A stretch of 64,000 nucleotides of DNA from Aristaeella lactis. Its GTDB lineage: Bacteria > Bacillota > Clostridia > Christensenellales > Aristaeellaceae. Positions 21,871 through 32,600 of the stretch are shown here, in pieces. The DNA is taken from positions 1,240,001 to 1,304,000 of the forward strand of contig NZ_CP069421.1 of assembly GCF_018118585.1 (NCBI RefSeq), written 5' to 3'. How positions within the stretch are numbered: position 1 is the first letter of the stretch; each line of letters opens with the position of its first letter. The position numbers and the translations under genes are program-made. Under the pieces are notes generated by a model, which made no database searches, was not told where the DNA came from, and saw nothing but the letters and a program-made list of their open reading frames with translations.

Positions 21871-24258
21871 TTACATTACAACCGTGATGTCGTTCTCGTC
21901 CTTCAGGTCGCTTTCCGGGATCACGCCGGCCGCGCGTTCCACGCCGTTCAGGATCACCTTCACGGGCGTGCCTTCCTTGTGGGCGCTGTTGTCCACGGTG
22001 ATATGCAGCTTCCGGCCACGGAAGACCTTCTCCATCGTGAAGCCGTCCCATTCCTGCGGGATCGCGGGAGAGATCTCAATGCCCTTGGTTGTGGGACGCA
22101 GGCCCAGGATACCTTCCACGCAGCCGACCATGACCGTGCTGGCGGTACCCGTCAGCCAGTGCACATGGCTCCGTCCGGCGAAGGGGCTCTCATGGCCCTC
22201 AATGAACTGGCCGTGGACGTAGGGCTCGATCACCCGGCGGTCCGCGTCGTCATTGAAGGAAGCAGGGCTGCTTTCCTTAAAGTACTGGAATGCCCGGTTT
22301 CCGTGTCCGCACAGTGCTTCCGCCAGGATCGCCCATCCCTGGGGCTGGCAGAAGATACCGCCGTTCTCCTTGGTGCCCGGGTTGAACAGCCGCATCCGTG
22401 CGCCTTCAAAGTATTCATACCGGTAGCTGGGCTGCATCAGCTCCAGGCCGTAAGGCGTATTCAGCTTCTTGCAGGCGGTCTCCAGGATAATCTCAGCCTG
22501 CTCATGGGTCGCGGCACGGCTGATGACGGCCCAGCTCTGGGGATTCAGCCACGTGGCGGCCTCGTTGTTTTTCCGGCTGCCGATGATCTCGCCTGTATCA
22601 CGGAAACCGCGGATGAACTGGTCTCCCTCGTAGCACAGGCTGTTCAGGATCTTCAGCAGGTTATCCGACGTCTCGTTCAGGTATGCCAGGTACTCCGGCT
22701 CGTTTTCACAGAATTCCTTCATGATGTTCAGCGCGTAATAGAGCTGGAAGGCCACGAAGGTGCTCTCACCCTGGGAGCCCAGCACGAGGCAGTCGTTCCA
22801 GTCGGCATGCAGGCCCGCGGGCATCCCGTGGGGTCCCAGGTGCGTCATGCTGAAGTTGATGGCCCGCTTCAGGTGCTCCCGCACCGTTCCGGTATCCTTG
22901 TCCGCAAAGGGGATCTCTTCATCCAGGTAAGCCGTGTTGCCGGTTTCCGCGATATACTTGTACACCGTCGGGAACAGCCACAGCGCGTCATCCGCCCGGT
23001 AGCTGGGATGGCCGGTGGCCTTCACATAGCTGTCCTGCTCCGGTGTGTCCTCGTGGCCGGCGTTATGGGTGAACTTCACCAGCGGCAGGCCTGCACCGTG
23101 ATGCACCTGCGCGCTGAGCATAAAGGTCAGCTGTTTCCGGGCCAGTTCCGGATCCAGGTGCATGATGCCCTGGATATCCTGCACGGTATCCCGGTAGCCG
23201 TAGCCGTTCCGTTCACCGCAGTAGAACAGGCTGGCAGCGCGGCTCCAGATAAAGGTGATGAAGCACTGGAAAGCGTTCCAGGTGTTCACCATGGTGTCAA
23301 AGTTTTTGTCCGGGGTGGAGATCTTCAGGTTGGCCAGTTCCCCGTGCCAGTATTGCTTCAGTTCTTCCAGTTCCTTCTCCACAGTCGCTTCCGTATCAGC
23401 GTAGCGGTCCACGATCTCCTTCGCCTCAAAGACGGTCTTCTGCCCCAGAAGGAACGCCGCCGTGGTCTTTCCGGCAGGCTTCAGCGCCGCGCTGAACTGC
23501 AGTGCGCCGCAGGGGTTTCCGTTATAGTTCAGGCTGTTGTCGCATTTCCCGTCCAGCAGCGCCTGGGGTTTGTCAAAGCGGTTCCGGCCCAGGAACTGCT
23601 CCCGGCGTCCGGTATAGCTGGCCACTTTCGCGCCGGCCAGGCCGAAGAAGCGTTCCCGCCCGGTGGTTCCGTCCGGCCGCGGATAGTTGAACTCATTGAT
23701 CTGTTCCAGGATAAAGCTGTCATGGAATTCTGTCTTTGTGATGAACTGGGTATACTGCAGGTTCACCAGGTCCTGGGTATAATAGCTCTCTGTCGTGAAT
23801 TCCGCGTAGGCAAACACGCTGATCTTCCGTTCCCGGTCGGTCAGGTTCTCCAGGCTGATCCGCCACACCTCATGGGTGGCACCCATGGGCACATAATACA
23901 GGGCCCGGCTCCGGATCCCGTTGTATTCGCTCACAAACTCGGTATAGCTGGTGCCGTGATGGCATTCCGTCTTATACTGGTCCAGCGGCTTCGCCACCGG
24001 CTTCCAGCTGGCGGACCAGAAATCGCCGGTTTCTTCGTCCCGCAGGTAGATATACCGTCCGGGTTCGTCAAACTGGTTGAAGGTATAGCGCAGGATCCGT
24101 CCGGCCGCGCCGCTCTTGACGAAGCTGTAGCCGCCCGCGTTTACTGTTACGATCGCGCCGTATTCCGGCGATCCCAGATAATTTGCCCAGGGGGCGGGTG
24201 TGTTGGGATTGGTGATCACATACTCTCTTGCGTTTTCATCAAAATAGCCGTAATTCAT
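21871..24258 (-). CDS. GH94 family glycoside phosphorylase (cellobiose/chitobiose phosphorylase type)
   Basis: Inverting phosphorylase that splits a beta-linked disaccharide with phosphate, giving a sugar 1-phosphate and saving ATP; it is cytoplasmic. The 795-residue product matches GH94 end to end: the N-terminal GYFDENAREYVIT and AGGYSF segments, YRDTVQD in the helical barrel, the HADWNDC motif near residue 487 with the catalytic acid Asp, and C-terminal WLTGTAS. Specificity cannot be read reliably: the N-terminal half resembles cellobiose and chitobiose phosphorylases, and cellobionate or other activities remain possible. No signal peptide is present. ATG at 24258 follows AGGAGG. A promoter with a LacI-type operator is at 24326-24354, fitting sugar induction or catabolite control. 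Confidence 0.9.
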   Translation of the reverse strand: MNYGYFDENAREYVITNPNTPAPWANYLGSPEYGAIVTVNAGGYSFVKSGAAGRILRYTFNQFDEPGRYIYLRDEETGDFWSASWKPVAKPLDQYKTECHHGTSYTEFVSEYNGIRSRALYYVPMGATHEVWRISLENLTDRERKISVFAYAEFTTESYYTQDLVNLQYTQFITKTEFHDSFILEQINEFNYPRPDGTTGRERFFGLAGAKVASYTGRREQFLGRNRFDKPQALLDGKCDNSLNYNGNPCGALQFSAALKPAGKTTAAFLLGQKTVFEAKEIVDRYADTEATVEKELEELKQYWHGELANLKISTPDKNFDTMVNTWNAFQCFITFIWSRAASLFYCGERNGYGYRDTVQDIQGIMHLDPELARKQLTFMLSAQVHHGAGLPLVKFTHNAGHEDTPEQDSYVKATGHPSYRADDALWLFPTVYKYIAETGNTAYLDEEIPFADKDTGTVREHLKRAINFSMTHLGPHGMPAGLHADWNDCLVLGSQGESTFVAFQLYYALNIMKEFCENEPEYLAYLNETSDNLLKILNSLCYEGDQFIRGFRDTGEIIGSRKNNEAATWLNPQSWAVISRAATHEQAEIILETACKKLNTPYGLELMQPSYRYEYFEGARMRLFNPGTKENGGIFCQPQGWAILAEALCGHGNRAFQYFKESSPASFNDDADRRVIEPYVHGQFIEGHESPFAGRSHVHWLTGTASTVMVGCVEGILGLRPTTKGIEISPAIPQEWDGFTMEKVFRGRKLHITVDNSAHKEGTPVKVILNGVERAAGVIPESDLKDENDITVVM

Positions 24259-24325
24259 TCCTCTGACCTCCTGCGGTACCTTTATTTGATCGACTTTCAC
24301 AGGGTGTTCTTTTTCAAATCCATTT

Positions 24326-24354
24326 ATTTTAACATGGAAAACGTTTACATGCAA
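24326..24354 (-). promoter_or_regulatory. Promoter of GH94-trmO with overlapping LacI/CcpA-type operator
   Basis: On the minus strand TTGCAT (24349-24354), 17 bases, TAAAAT (24326-24331). The spacer holds an imperfect palindrome, ATGGAAAACGTTTACAT on the plus strand (24334-24350), centred on AACGTT, the core of LacI-family and cre operators. Binding here would block polymerase. Confidence 0.75.
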
Positions 24355-24356
24355 TA

Positions 24357-24388
24357 ATGAAAAAAGGCGGCCCCTTGCGGGTCCGCCT
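24357..24388 (-). terminator. Terminator of the M29 aminopeptidase gene
   Basis: GGCGGCCCC pairs with GGGTCCGCC (one G-T wobble) around TTGC, followed on the minus strand by TTTTTT, 13 bases after the aminopeptidase stop codon. Confidence 0.85.
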
Positions 24389-24400
24389 CTGTGCAAACGA

Positions 24401-25624
24401 TCAGAAAGCCCAGTTTCCGTTCCGGAAGACAGGTACCGTCCTCCCGTCCCGGGTTTTCGCGTCGATATTCAGGTCCTTCGTACCGATCATGAAGTCCACA
24501 TGGATCATGGAGTCGTTGATCCCCAGTGCCCTGCATTCCTCCAGGGTCTTCTCCTCAAACCCTTTGATCGTATCCGCGAAGCCCGCGCCAACCGCCAGAT
24601 GGCAGGCGGCATTTTCATCGAACAGCGTATTATAGAACAGGATGCCGCTGTTGCGGATCGGGGAATCATAGGGCACCAGCGCGCATTCGCCCAGGTAGCT
24701 TGCGCCTTCATCAGACGTCAGCATGTTGGTCAGCAGCTGTTCATTCTTTTCCGCGTGCCATTCCACGGCTTTGCCGTTTTCAAAGCGGATGCTGAAGTTC
24801 TCGATCAGCTGTCCTTCCCTGCTCAGCGGCATGCTGGCCACCACCAGGCCTTCCGCCTTTCCCTTCATCGGGGAAATAAAGCATTCCTCCGTGGGGATAT
24901 TCGGATTGAAGAAGATCTTCTGCAGGCTGGTATCTCCGCCGCCCTTGAATTCAGCTTCCGGGATCATGCCCACCGTAAAGTCCGTCCCGTTCCCGGCTGT
25001 ATAGTGCAGTTCCTCAATACCCAGGCTGTTCAGGTATTTGCAGCGGGCTGCCAGGTCCGCGTTGTGTTCCTTCCAGGCTTTCACCGGATCATCGGTTACC
25101 CGGCTGGTGAAAAGGATCGCTTCCCACATCTTTTCGATGGCCTGGTGTGTTGTCAGGCCCGGGAACACCTTCTTCGCCCAATCCGCGCCAGGCACAGCTG
25201 CAATACACCACTGGTACTTGTTGTCCATTTCATCCCGGTAGCCTTTGATCAGCGGATAGCGCATCTGCTGTGCCTTGAGCATTTTATTCTGGTCAATACC
25301 CTTCAGGCCGTCCGGATCATCGGAATCCAGGTAGATCCTGCAGGGCAGTTTCTCCACATAGTGTTCCCAGCGGGCTTTCTGGTAGTTCGTCAGGCTGCCC
25401 AGGGTTTCCACGTCACAGTATTTCACATGGATCTTTTGCAGGGGCGCGTAGTCAAAATCCACCACGACCCGGCTGGCTCCCAGCTTGTAGCATTCCTCCA
25501 CCAGCATCTTCACGAATTCCGGCTGGTCCAGGCCCGCGTTGATAAAGACTTCCTGTCCCTTCTGCACGTTCGCGCCGCATTCAGCGATCAGCCGGGCATA
25601 TTTCCTCAGTACGGTTTTCTTCAT
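24401..25624 (-). CDS. M29 family aminopeptidase
   Basis: Cytoplasmic metallo-aminopeptidase of the AmpS/PepS/aminopeptidase T family, which removes N-terminal residues from peptides. The 407-residue product is full length. Family elements include the N-terminal KYARLIAECGANVQKGQEV, the metal-ligand motif PTEECFISP, LGECALVPYDSPI, the NAACHLAVG histidine and the SMIHVDFMIG histidine/aspartate near the C-terminus, so the site looks complete. ATG at 25624 follows GAAGGATGAG. It is transcribed alone, between two terminators. Confidence 0.93.
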   Translation of the reverse strand: MKKTVLRKYARLIAECGANVQKGQEVFINAGLDQPEFVKMLVEECYKLGASRVVVDFDYAPLQKIHVKYCDVETLGSLTNYQKARWEHYVEKLPCRIYLDSDDPDGLKGIDQNKMLKAQQMRYPLIKGYRDEMDNKYQWCIAAVPGADWAKKVFPGLTTHQAIEKMWEAILFTSRVTDDPVKAWKEHNADLAARCKYLNSLGIEELHYTAGNGTDFTVGMIPEAEFKGGGDTSLQKIFFNPNIPTEECFISPMKGKAEGLVVASMPLSREGQLIENFSIRFENGKAVEWHAEKNEQLLTNMLTSDEGASYLGECALVPYDSPIRNSGILFYNTLFDENAACHLAVGAGFADTIKGFEEKTLEECRALGINDSMIHVDFMIGTKDLNIDAKTRDGRTVPVFRNGNWAF

Positions 25625-25713
25625 GGGTATTTCTCATCCTTCCTGATGTCCTTGCCCGTTCCCGGGCACCGTGTATTATACCATAACTGATGAAAGGAAT
25701 CACGGCATAAAAA

Positions 25714-25739
25714 GGACGGATCATTGTCATGATCCGTCC
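25714..25739 (-). terminator. Terminator at the end of the pilus locus
   Basis: Perfect 10-bp stem (GGACGGATCA and complement) with a TTGTCA loop, followed on the minus strand by TTTTTAT. It lies 18 bases after the stop codon of the Ig-like protein gene. Confidence 0.85.
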
Positions 25740-25756
25740 CCGTTCCTTTTTCATTG

Positions 25757-26569
25757 TCAGATCGTTTCCACCCGTACACGCCAGAGATCGTGGATGTTCT
25801 CATCGGTCAGTTCGATCCGCAGCTCCGCTTCCGTGGCGTCCTCAATATCCTTATAGGTCAGGCCGCCGTCCTCAGACACCTGCCACTGGTAGGTAAAGCT
25901 CCGTCCCTCCGGATCATCCACAATGGCATCCAGCACCATGATGTTGTCCTCAATCAGGGTAGCTTTCACGGTTACGGTGATCTGCGGCTCTTCGTCTTCC
26001 CCTTCCGGATCCGCGGCATCTTCCGCCGCGCAGCCTTCCGCCGCGGGCGCTTCCGTTGTTTCCGTTTTCCCTTCCGCGATATCCGGCGTTTCGTCAGCAG
26101 GGACTTCCGTTACCGGTTCTTCACCGGGCTCCTGCTCTTCTCCGGGTTCTGCGTCTTCTGCTTCCTCAGCCGCTGGCGCTTCCGCAGCAGCGGCATCAGC
26201 AGCGGGTTTAGCGGGCGCGGGCGTTTCTTCAGCAGGTTCTGCCGCCGGAGTCTCCGGAGGAGCTTCTTCCGGAGCGGATGCCGGTTCTTCTGCAGGGGTG
26301 ATTTCCGGGATGCCTGAGTCAGTGACTTCAGGCGTTGCTTCCTCCCGTTCCCCGTCAGGAACAGCCGTTGTCTGCGGGGTTTCGGAACTATCCTCTGTTT
26401 TTTCTGCTGCTTCCGGTTCCTCCTGAACCGTTTCCACGGGTTCCTCCGTTATCTCCGGAGCGGCGTTCCCTTCGGATACCACTGCTTCCTCTGTAAAGGA
26501 AGGTACGGAAACACAGACCATGACCACAGTCAGAATCATCGACAGGATCATTCTGATGCGCCTGGTCAT
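25757..26569 (-). CDS. Secreted acidic Pro/Glu/Ala-rich protein with C-terminal Ig-like domain
   Basis: Function unknown. The 270-residue product has a signal peptide (about residues 5-26, hydrophobic core ILSMILTVVMVCVSV), about 150 residues of low-complexity Glu/Pro/Ala/Thr sequence, and a C-terminal domain of about 75 residues with TYQWQVSEDGGLTYKDI, which resembles Ig-like adhesin modules. There is no LPxTG motif or C-terminal membrane segment. The low-complexity composition resembles the N-terminal stalk of the giant adhesin 89 bases upstream, suggesting a functional partner. ATG at 26569 sits nine bases after a perfect AGGAGG; the in-frame GTG at 26578 overlaps that site. A TATAAT at 26629-26634 lacks a good -35. 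Confidence 0.7.
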   Translation of the reverse strand: MTRRIRMILSMILTVVMVCVSVPSFTEEAVVSEGNAAPEITEEPVETVQEEPEAAEKTEDSSETPQTTAVPDGEREEATPEVTDSGIPEITPAEEPASAPEEAPPETPAAEPAEETPAPAKPAADAAAAEAPAAEEAEDAEPGEEQEPGEEPVTEVPADETPDIAEGKTETTEAPAAEGCAAEDAADPEGEDEEPQITVTVKATLIEDNIMVLDAIVDDPEGRSFTYQWQVSEDGGLTYKDIEDATEAELRIELTDENIHDLWRVRVETI

Positions 26570-26658
26570 TTCCGTCACCTCCTTTTGTGACAGGTCCGGT
26601 TTATGTTCCTATACTCTCGTTCTCCTGTATTATACTCCAAAAACAGTTGCACGCACAG

Positions 26659-29600
26659 TTACATACAATTATTTTTCCATTTTTTTCTTCTCACCATCAG
26701 CAGGATCACCGCCAGCAGGATCATCCCGAGTCCGCATGCCGTGTATACCAGCGTGCCTTCCCCGCCGGTGCTCGGCAGAGCGAGCCCCGGTTTGTTCCGT
26801 ACGGTAAAGGTGGCTGTATCTGCGTCATAGGTTACGTGGCCGGTGTTATCAAAGAGGATCTCACCGTTCCGCACCCTGAATCCGACAGGCATTCCCAGAG
26901 CGATATAGCCGGCAGGCGCTTTCATTTCCATCAGCGTGTAGGATCCTTCTGTCAGTCCGTCAACCGCAGCCCTGCCTTTTTCTTCTCCTTCCGAACCAAC
27001 GGTGATCCCGTCCATGAACACTTCCCAGCTGTCCCCGTTCAGTTTCATCAGCCGGAATTCCGCGTCTGCCAGCGCCTCGTTGGTATTCGCGTCAGTTTTC
27101 AGCAGATGGATCTCCGTCCGGCTGTTCGTGATGACCACATGGTTATCCTCGTCCGGCTCGCCTGCCAGTGCCTGCCAGGTTTTCCCTGCGAGCGTAACAA
27201 CTCCGTCCGTGATGTCCGCTGTTTCCTGACCGCCGGAAATGCTTTCCTCCCGGATGCTGTAGGTAATGGGATTGCCTTCTTCATCATAGACAGGCAGTTC
27301 AGTAAAGGTCCGGTCTGCAATCTTCGCGTTTTGCCCGAAGGTAAGTCTGCGCGGATTGCCTTCCTCGTCTTCAACCGGTTCCGGTTCTCCGCCGTTCACA
27401 CTGCCGTACAGGCCCGCGGTGATCTCCGTCACTTCAGCCGGCCAGTCCACAGTCACGCCGTTCTGTTTCCAGGTTTTCTCCGCGGAGATGGAGGTGACCT
27501 CAATATTGGTGATGATGACGCTGTCAAAAGGATCATCGCCAAGCGCGATCTGCTTACCCTCCTCATCGCTGTAAACCGTTTCGCCGTCCTGCTTCCAGCC
27601 TTCCGGCACGGACGGTTCTGTTACCTCGTAGGTTGTTCCGAACGGAATACCGTCAATGAATACCGTGCCCTGGCCCTGGATGGATACGGTAAATTCGGCA
27701 ACCTCGCCCTCACAGGTGAAATCGCTGATTGTGCCGTTCTCCACAACCAGATCCAGCGGCTTCAGTTCCATTCCGGGAGGCAGCAGCATTTCAACATGGA
27801 ATTCAAAGGTCTGCTCCTCTGCGGCTTCCGTACTTGCCTCAGGAACCTGTTTGGTCAGTTGCAGCGGGCCAAAGTGTGAAGTGTTTTCCACCTTCAGTTT
27901 GTTTGGGCCTTCCCTGCTCAGCAGCACACCGCTGCCCTGTTTCACCCAGTCTCCTTCATTATGCCCGTGCTTATAGTAGGTGATGGGTTCAAACGCCTCA
28001 GTGTTCAGATATACGTTACCGGCAAGATCCATATATCCCGTTTCAATAATGCGGTATTCATACTGTTTGGCACCGTTGCCGTTCGGGAAGATCTGCACCT
28101 TGTCGATCGTCGCTTTCCAGTCATTGTTCCTGTTCAGCACGATCCGGTTTGTAACCGGGTTGTATACATCGGGGCCGCTGGTGATAAAGTGGTTCTGCCC
28201 AAGGCTGCCCAGTTCCGTTTCCGTGCTGATCACGGACAGGTAGTCCTCATACGGTCCGTTCGAGCCGTATTCCCTGCGTTCCACCCGGACGTAAACCTCT
28301 TCAACATTGGCGGCCACCCGGTTGTCCGCCCAGCCCTTCTCGATATCCAGAGAAGTACCGGGGGCGTTCAGCATACGGTCCTGATCCTGCGCTGTCTGCA
28401 GTTCCGAAACACGCACCTTGTTGCCGTTCGCGTCCCAGGCATAAGGCAACCAGGATGTCCACTGCCCGCCGATCGGGTTCAGGTTCCCGTCATACACCTG
28501 TACTTCCTTGTAGATATACTGGTACCGGACGACAATGATCGAGTTGTCCGCTTTCCTGTAAAGTCCCTTGGTAGGCAGGCCGTGATATATGTTATTGTCC
28601 TCAACATTGAAGTTCCAGGAGCCCCGGGAGCTGACCGAGAACGGGTTGGGATTGTCAACATAGTCATTTCCTGCCGCGTCATAGCCAAGCTTTATTGGTT
28701 TGCCGTAATTCTGCCAGCCGGTAATGTAGACGTCTTCTCCCGAACTGTAATCGATGGTCCGCCGCATCATCTGCAGCTCAATGATCATATTGCTCTGGGC
28801 CTGGTCCTCACCCGTGGTGGTATACAGACTCTGCCCGCCATTGCCGTTATCCCTGTATTCAAGGAATTTCTTCTTCAGGTCCATCTGCATATAACCGGGC
28901 AGCTTGTTCAGGATCTTAATCTCCCCGTGATTGCCGATATTCGCGTTCCGCGGCTGCTGGAAGTGAACCAGGGAACTCCAGTTGCCTGTATCGATAACGT
29001 CACGGCACTTATAGCCTTCGATCATGATCGGGAATTCATCGATCAGCGGATCCGTCCGGACATGTTCGTCCGCGGAATCCCAGTTTGGCTTGGTCAGCGG
29101 GGTTTCAATAACGAAATACCGGTATTCTTCCGGCAGGTCTACCGGGCATTCCCAGGTCCAGTTGTTTTTGTAACTCAGCCAGATCCTCGTATAGTCAAAT
29201 CCTGTATCATCCTCATAAGGCTGCGGATTTCCCCAGCCTGTTGCCGGAATATAGGCCAGCGCGAAGGAAGCGGCCGGAAGATCCTTTGTCTCCTCGATGG
29301 GAACACCCATCCATTCCTTGGTGACCCGGATGGACTTCACCTTGGTGGTCACGTTGGTAACCGTGATCACTTCCTCGCCGTCTTCATTGAATTCGGAGTC
29401 GTAAGACGAGAGATACCGCTTGTACCTGTCATCGGGAATATAGTTTGTTCCGTCATAGCTGAACTGCAGTTCTCCGTTTTCATAAACACTGTAGGAAGTC
29501 TCCCGAACCGTATAGTCGATCAGCTTCGCTTCTCCGTTCTCATCGACTGCAAACTTCGGCAGGTTTGCGAAAGTCCTTTCCTCAGCGGGTGTATCCTTCC

Positions 29601-32600
29601 GGATGATGAGATGATCCCCTGTCGGTGTTTCATCCGCCAGCAGCTGGAAAGCGGCTTCCCAGGTGAAGGAATCATCATCCGCAAAGTCAGGCCAGTTCTT
29701 TTCCACAATCACCGTTGCCGTTTCAGTCTCGTTGGTGATCGTTGCCATGCCATGGTTCAGGTAATCCCCGGTCATGGTCACTGCGCCGCCTTCGGTTTTG
29801 TACATGGCGGCCAGCGTTTCCCCGTCCGTAACCCAGCCGTCTTCCGGCACTTCGCCGTCCACCAGCTCACCGAAGTACACACCGGTTTCCTCAACGCTGT
29901 AGGTATAGGCTGTCCGCTCTTCCTCCGGCAGTTCTCCGTTCACATACTTGTCCAGGCCTTCCCAGTATACCTGCCAGTTGTCTTCCGCCTTCAGCGTTAC
30001 GGTGTCGACGACCTCAGGTTCTCCGTCGCCTGCCGTCCGCTTCAGCACAAACTGTACCGCGGTGGCTTCCAGAATATAGTCCGCGGTTCCCCAGTCCTTG
30101 TTCGCGGTAATGTCTACCACAGGCACTTTGGGGTTGATAAAGGACGCGTCCACCGTGACGTTTTCGCCGCCCTCGATGGTCCCGCTGGCATTTTCGATTT
30201 GAGGCTCATAGTATTCCGGTGTGTAATTGTCTTCCGTAATAACGTAATCCGTACCGTTCGGCAGGTTTTTAATGGTCAGGCTCTCATTATGCTTCAGTTC
30301 AACGGTGGCCGTTCCGTCCGTAAACGTCAGGCTGCCTTCCCTGTCTTCACCGCCGGAAGCCATCACGGTATCAAAGGTTTCCTCACCCGTGTGCCCGGGC
30401 AGCGTCACGGTAAAGACGAACACCTGGTCCTCATTGATCTCCTCGCCCGTTACTGTCTTGGAGATCTTCAGGTCCGCAAAGGTATCCAGCGTGTTGGTAA
30501 AGTCAACATGCTTTGTCCCGCCTGCCTCAATGACGTTGTCTCCGTCTTCCCCGCCTGCCTGTACAGCCGTATAGCCTTTAGGATCTTCAGTGACCGTAAA
30601 TATGGCGCCCTCCGGAAGTTCCAGGGCTTTCTTCATTTCGCCGTTCGTCAGGGTGAAAGTCGCTGTACCGCCACTGAAGGTCATTGCGCCGTAATCCCCG
30701 TCCGGGATCGGCTGTCCCTCCGCGTCCGTGACGGTCACGGTAAATGTGAATTCCTCCGTCAGGTCCGCGGCGTTACCGGTGATCTTTTTGGAAACGATCA
30801 GGTTGCCTGTTGTCGGATTGATATAGGTATTGGTCACCGTCAGCACGGCGTCTTCAATGTCCACAGCGGAAACGGGCGCGCCTGCCTCCGAGTCATAGCC
30901 GGCGGGAATGTTCTCTTCCTCCACCGCGTAATAATACGGTTGTCCGTGTTCATCATAGACGTCCAGTTCACTGACAACCTTTGTCCAGTCTTCCGACAGG
31001 CTCACCGTAACGGTTTCTGACCAGTCTTCATCCCTGCTGTAGCCTTCCGGCAGTCCGGAGGCGCGCAGTCTGCTGCCGCCTGATGTGAAGCCGGCGGAAG
31101 CGGTGTACCGTGCCGCTCTTAAGCCGGCGGTCAGTCCGTGCCGTTCATCCGTCCGCCCGGATACGCCGATGGCTTCAACCGTGATTTTGGTGGTAAATCC
31201 GTTGGGGAACCAGGGATCCAGTGCCTCGATCAGGATATCCCCTTCCCGCTGGATGGTATAGCTGTATGTATGCCTGCCGTCACCGTGGAAGGTAGTCACC
31301 CGCTGGCCGTTGATATAGAGTTCGCTGTCAAGGTAATTGGTGGAGTATGCGATCTCGATGATGGTTCCGACCGCGAATTCCTTCTCATAAACGTCTGTGA
31401 TGATGTTCCAGGAAACGCCCCTTTGCTGGATATGCTTTGCGGTCACTTTTACAAAGCGGCCGTAATAGCTCGTAAATGCGGCGTTTGTTGTTCCGTTCGA
31501 ATAGACAGTAACTGTCATGGGCTCCGTTGTGCTGGCATAGCTGTAGCCGGAAGGCGGCGCTCCGTTCGACACATTGGCTGTCACAACATAAGTACCGGCA
31601 GGCAGGGTGTTTTCCCCGGGCTGCAGCTGGTAGGTAGATCCGTTGCCCGTGCAGGAATAGGTTACCGCGAATCCCGCGGGCAGCGCCGGGGAATTGGACA
31701 GGCCGGCGGAAGCATGCGTGATATTCAGCGTTCCGGCGTTCTGGGAATAGAAGCTGGTAAACTCGGTGGTCACAACACCGTTTTCATGCACGTTGACCGT
31801 AACCGGATCCGATGTGAAGCTGTAGGTGTATCCGAAGGGCGCACCGCCGTTGGTTACAGTCGCGGTTACGGTATACCGTCCCGGTGGTACGGAATAGGAA
31901 CCTGCCGGCACACCGGATGCGGAGACCGGACCGACGTAGGAATAGGTCGCTGTAAAACCTGCCGGCAGTTCCGGAGAGGCCGGAATCCCGGAAGTGATAT
32001 GCGATATGTGCAGGACTCCCTCCTCCGGTTCCGGCGGGGCTTCCTTCCTGTAGCGGACAAGCTTCAGGGTGATCGATTCATCGTCATAATGGGCAGCATC
32101 ATCAGACCAGTTCTTTTTTACTGTTGTTTCGGTCCTGGCTGCCGCGTTGGTAATGATCACCTTACCGTCCGAAAAATCAACTTCCTCAGGGGCCGGCTCT
32201 TCCTTTTCGGCTGTCTGGTTGTACTGACTGATGATATTCTCGCCGTCCACGGTCAAAGCCGCTTCTTTGGCGAAATAATCCAGTTCCCATTCATTGCCGT
32301 CAGCATCCCGCCAGTTCGCGGGCATACCCGTAAACGTACCTGTCCAGTCCTCCGCGGCTTCGTTCGTGCTCATGGTCAGCACTTTCTGAATGGTCGGGTC
32401 AAAGATCGGATCGCCGTCCACGGGCAGGTATTCCTCATAGTCCGGCCAGGGGGCAAGGTTTGCCACCGGCTCGCCGTTATTTGTTTTCTGCCGTTTCGCG
32501 TAATACAGGTCGAAAGTTACCACAGCATTTGCCGGAACAGGCGTGCCGTCCGCCCAGAGCTTCTCCACTTCCAGGCTGGTATGGCTCGTGTTGACATAAA

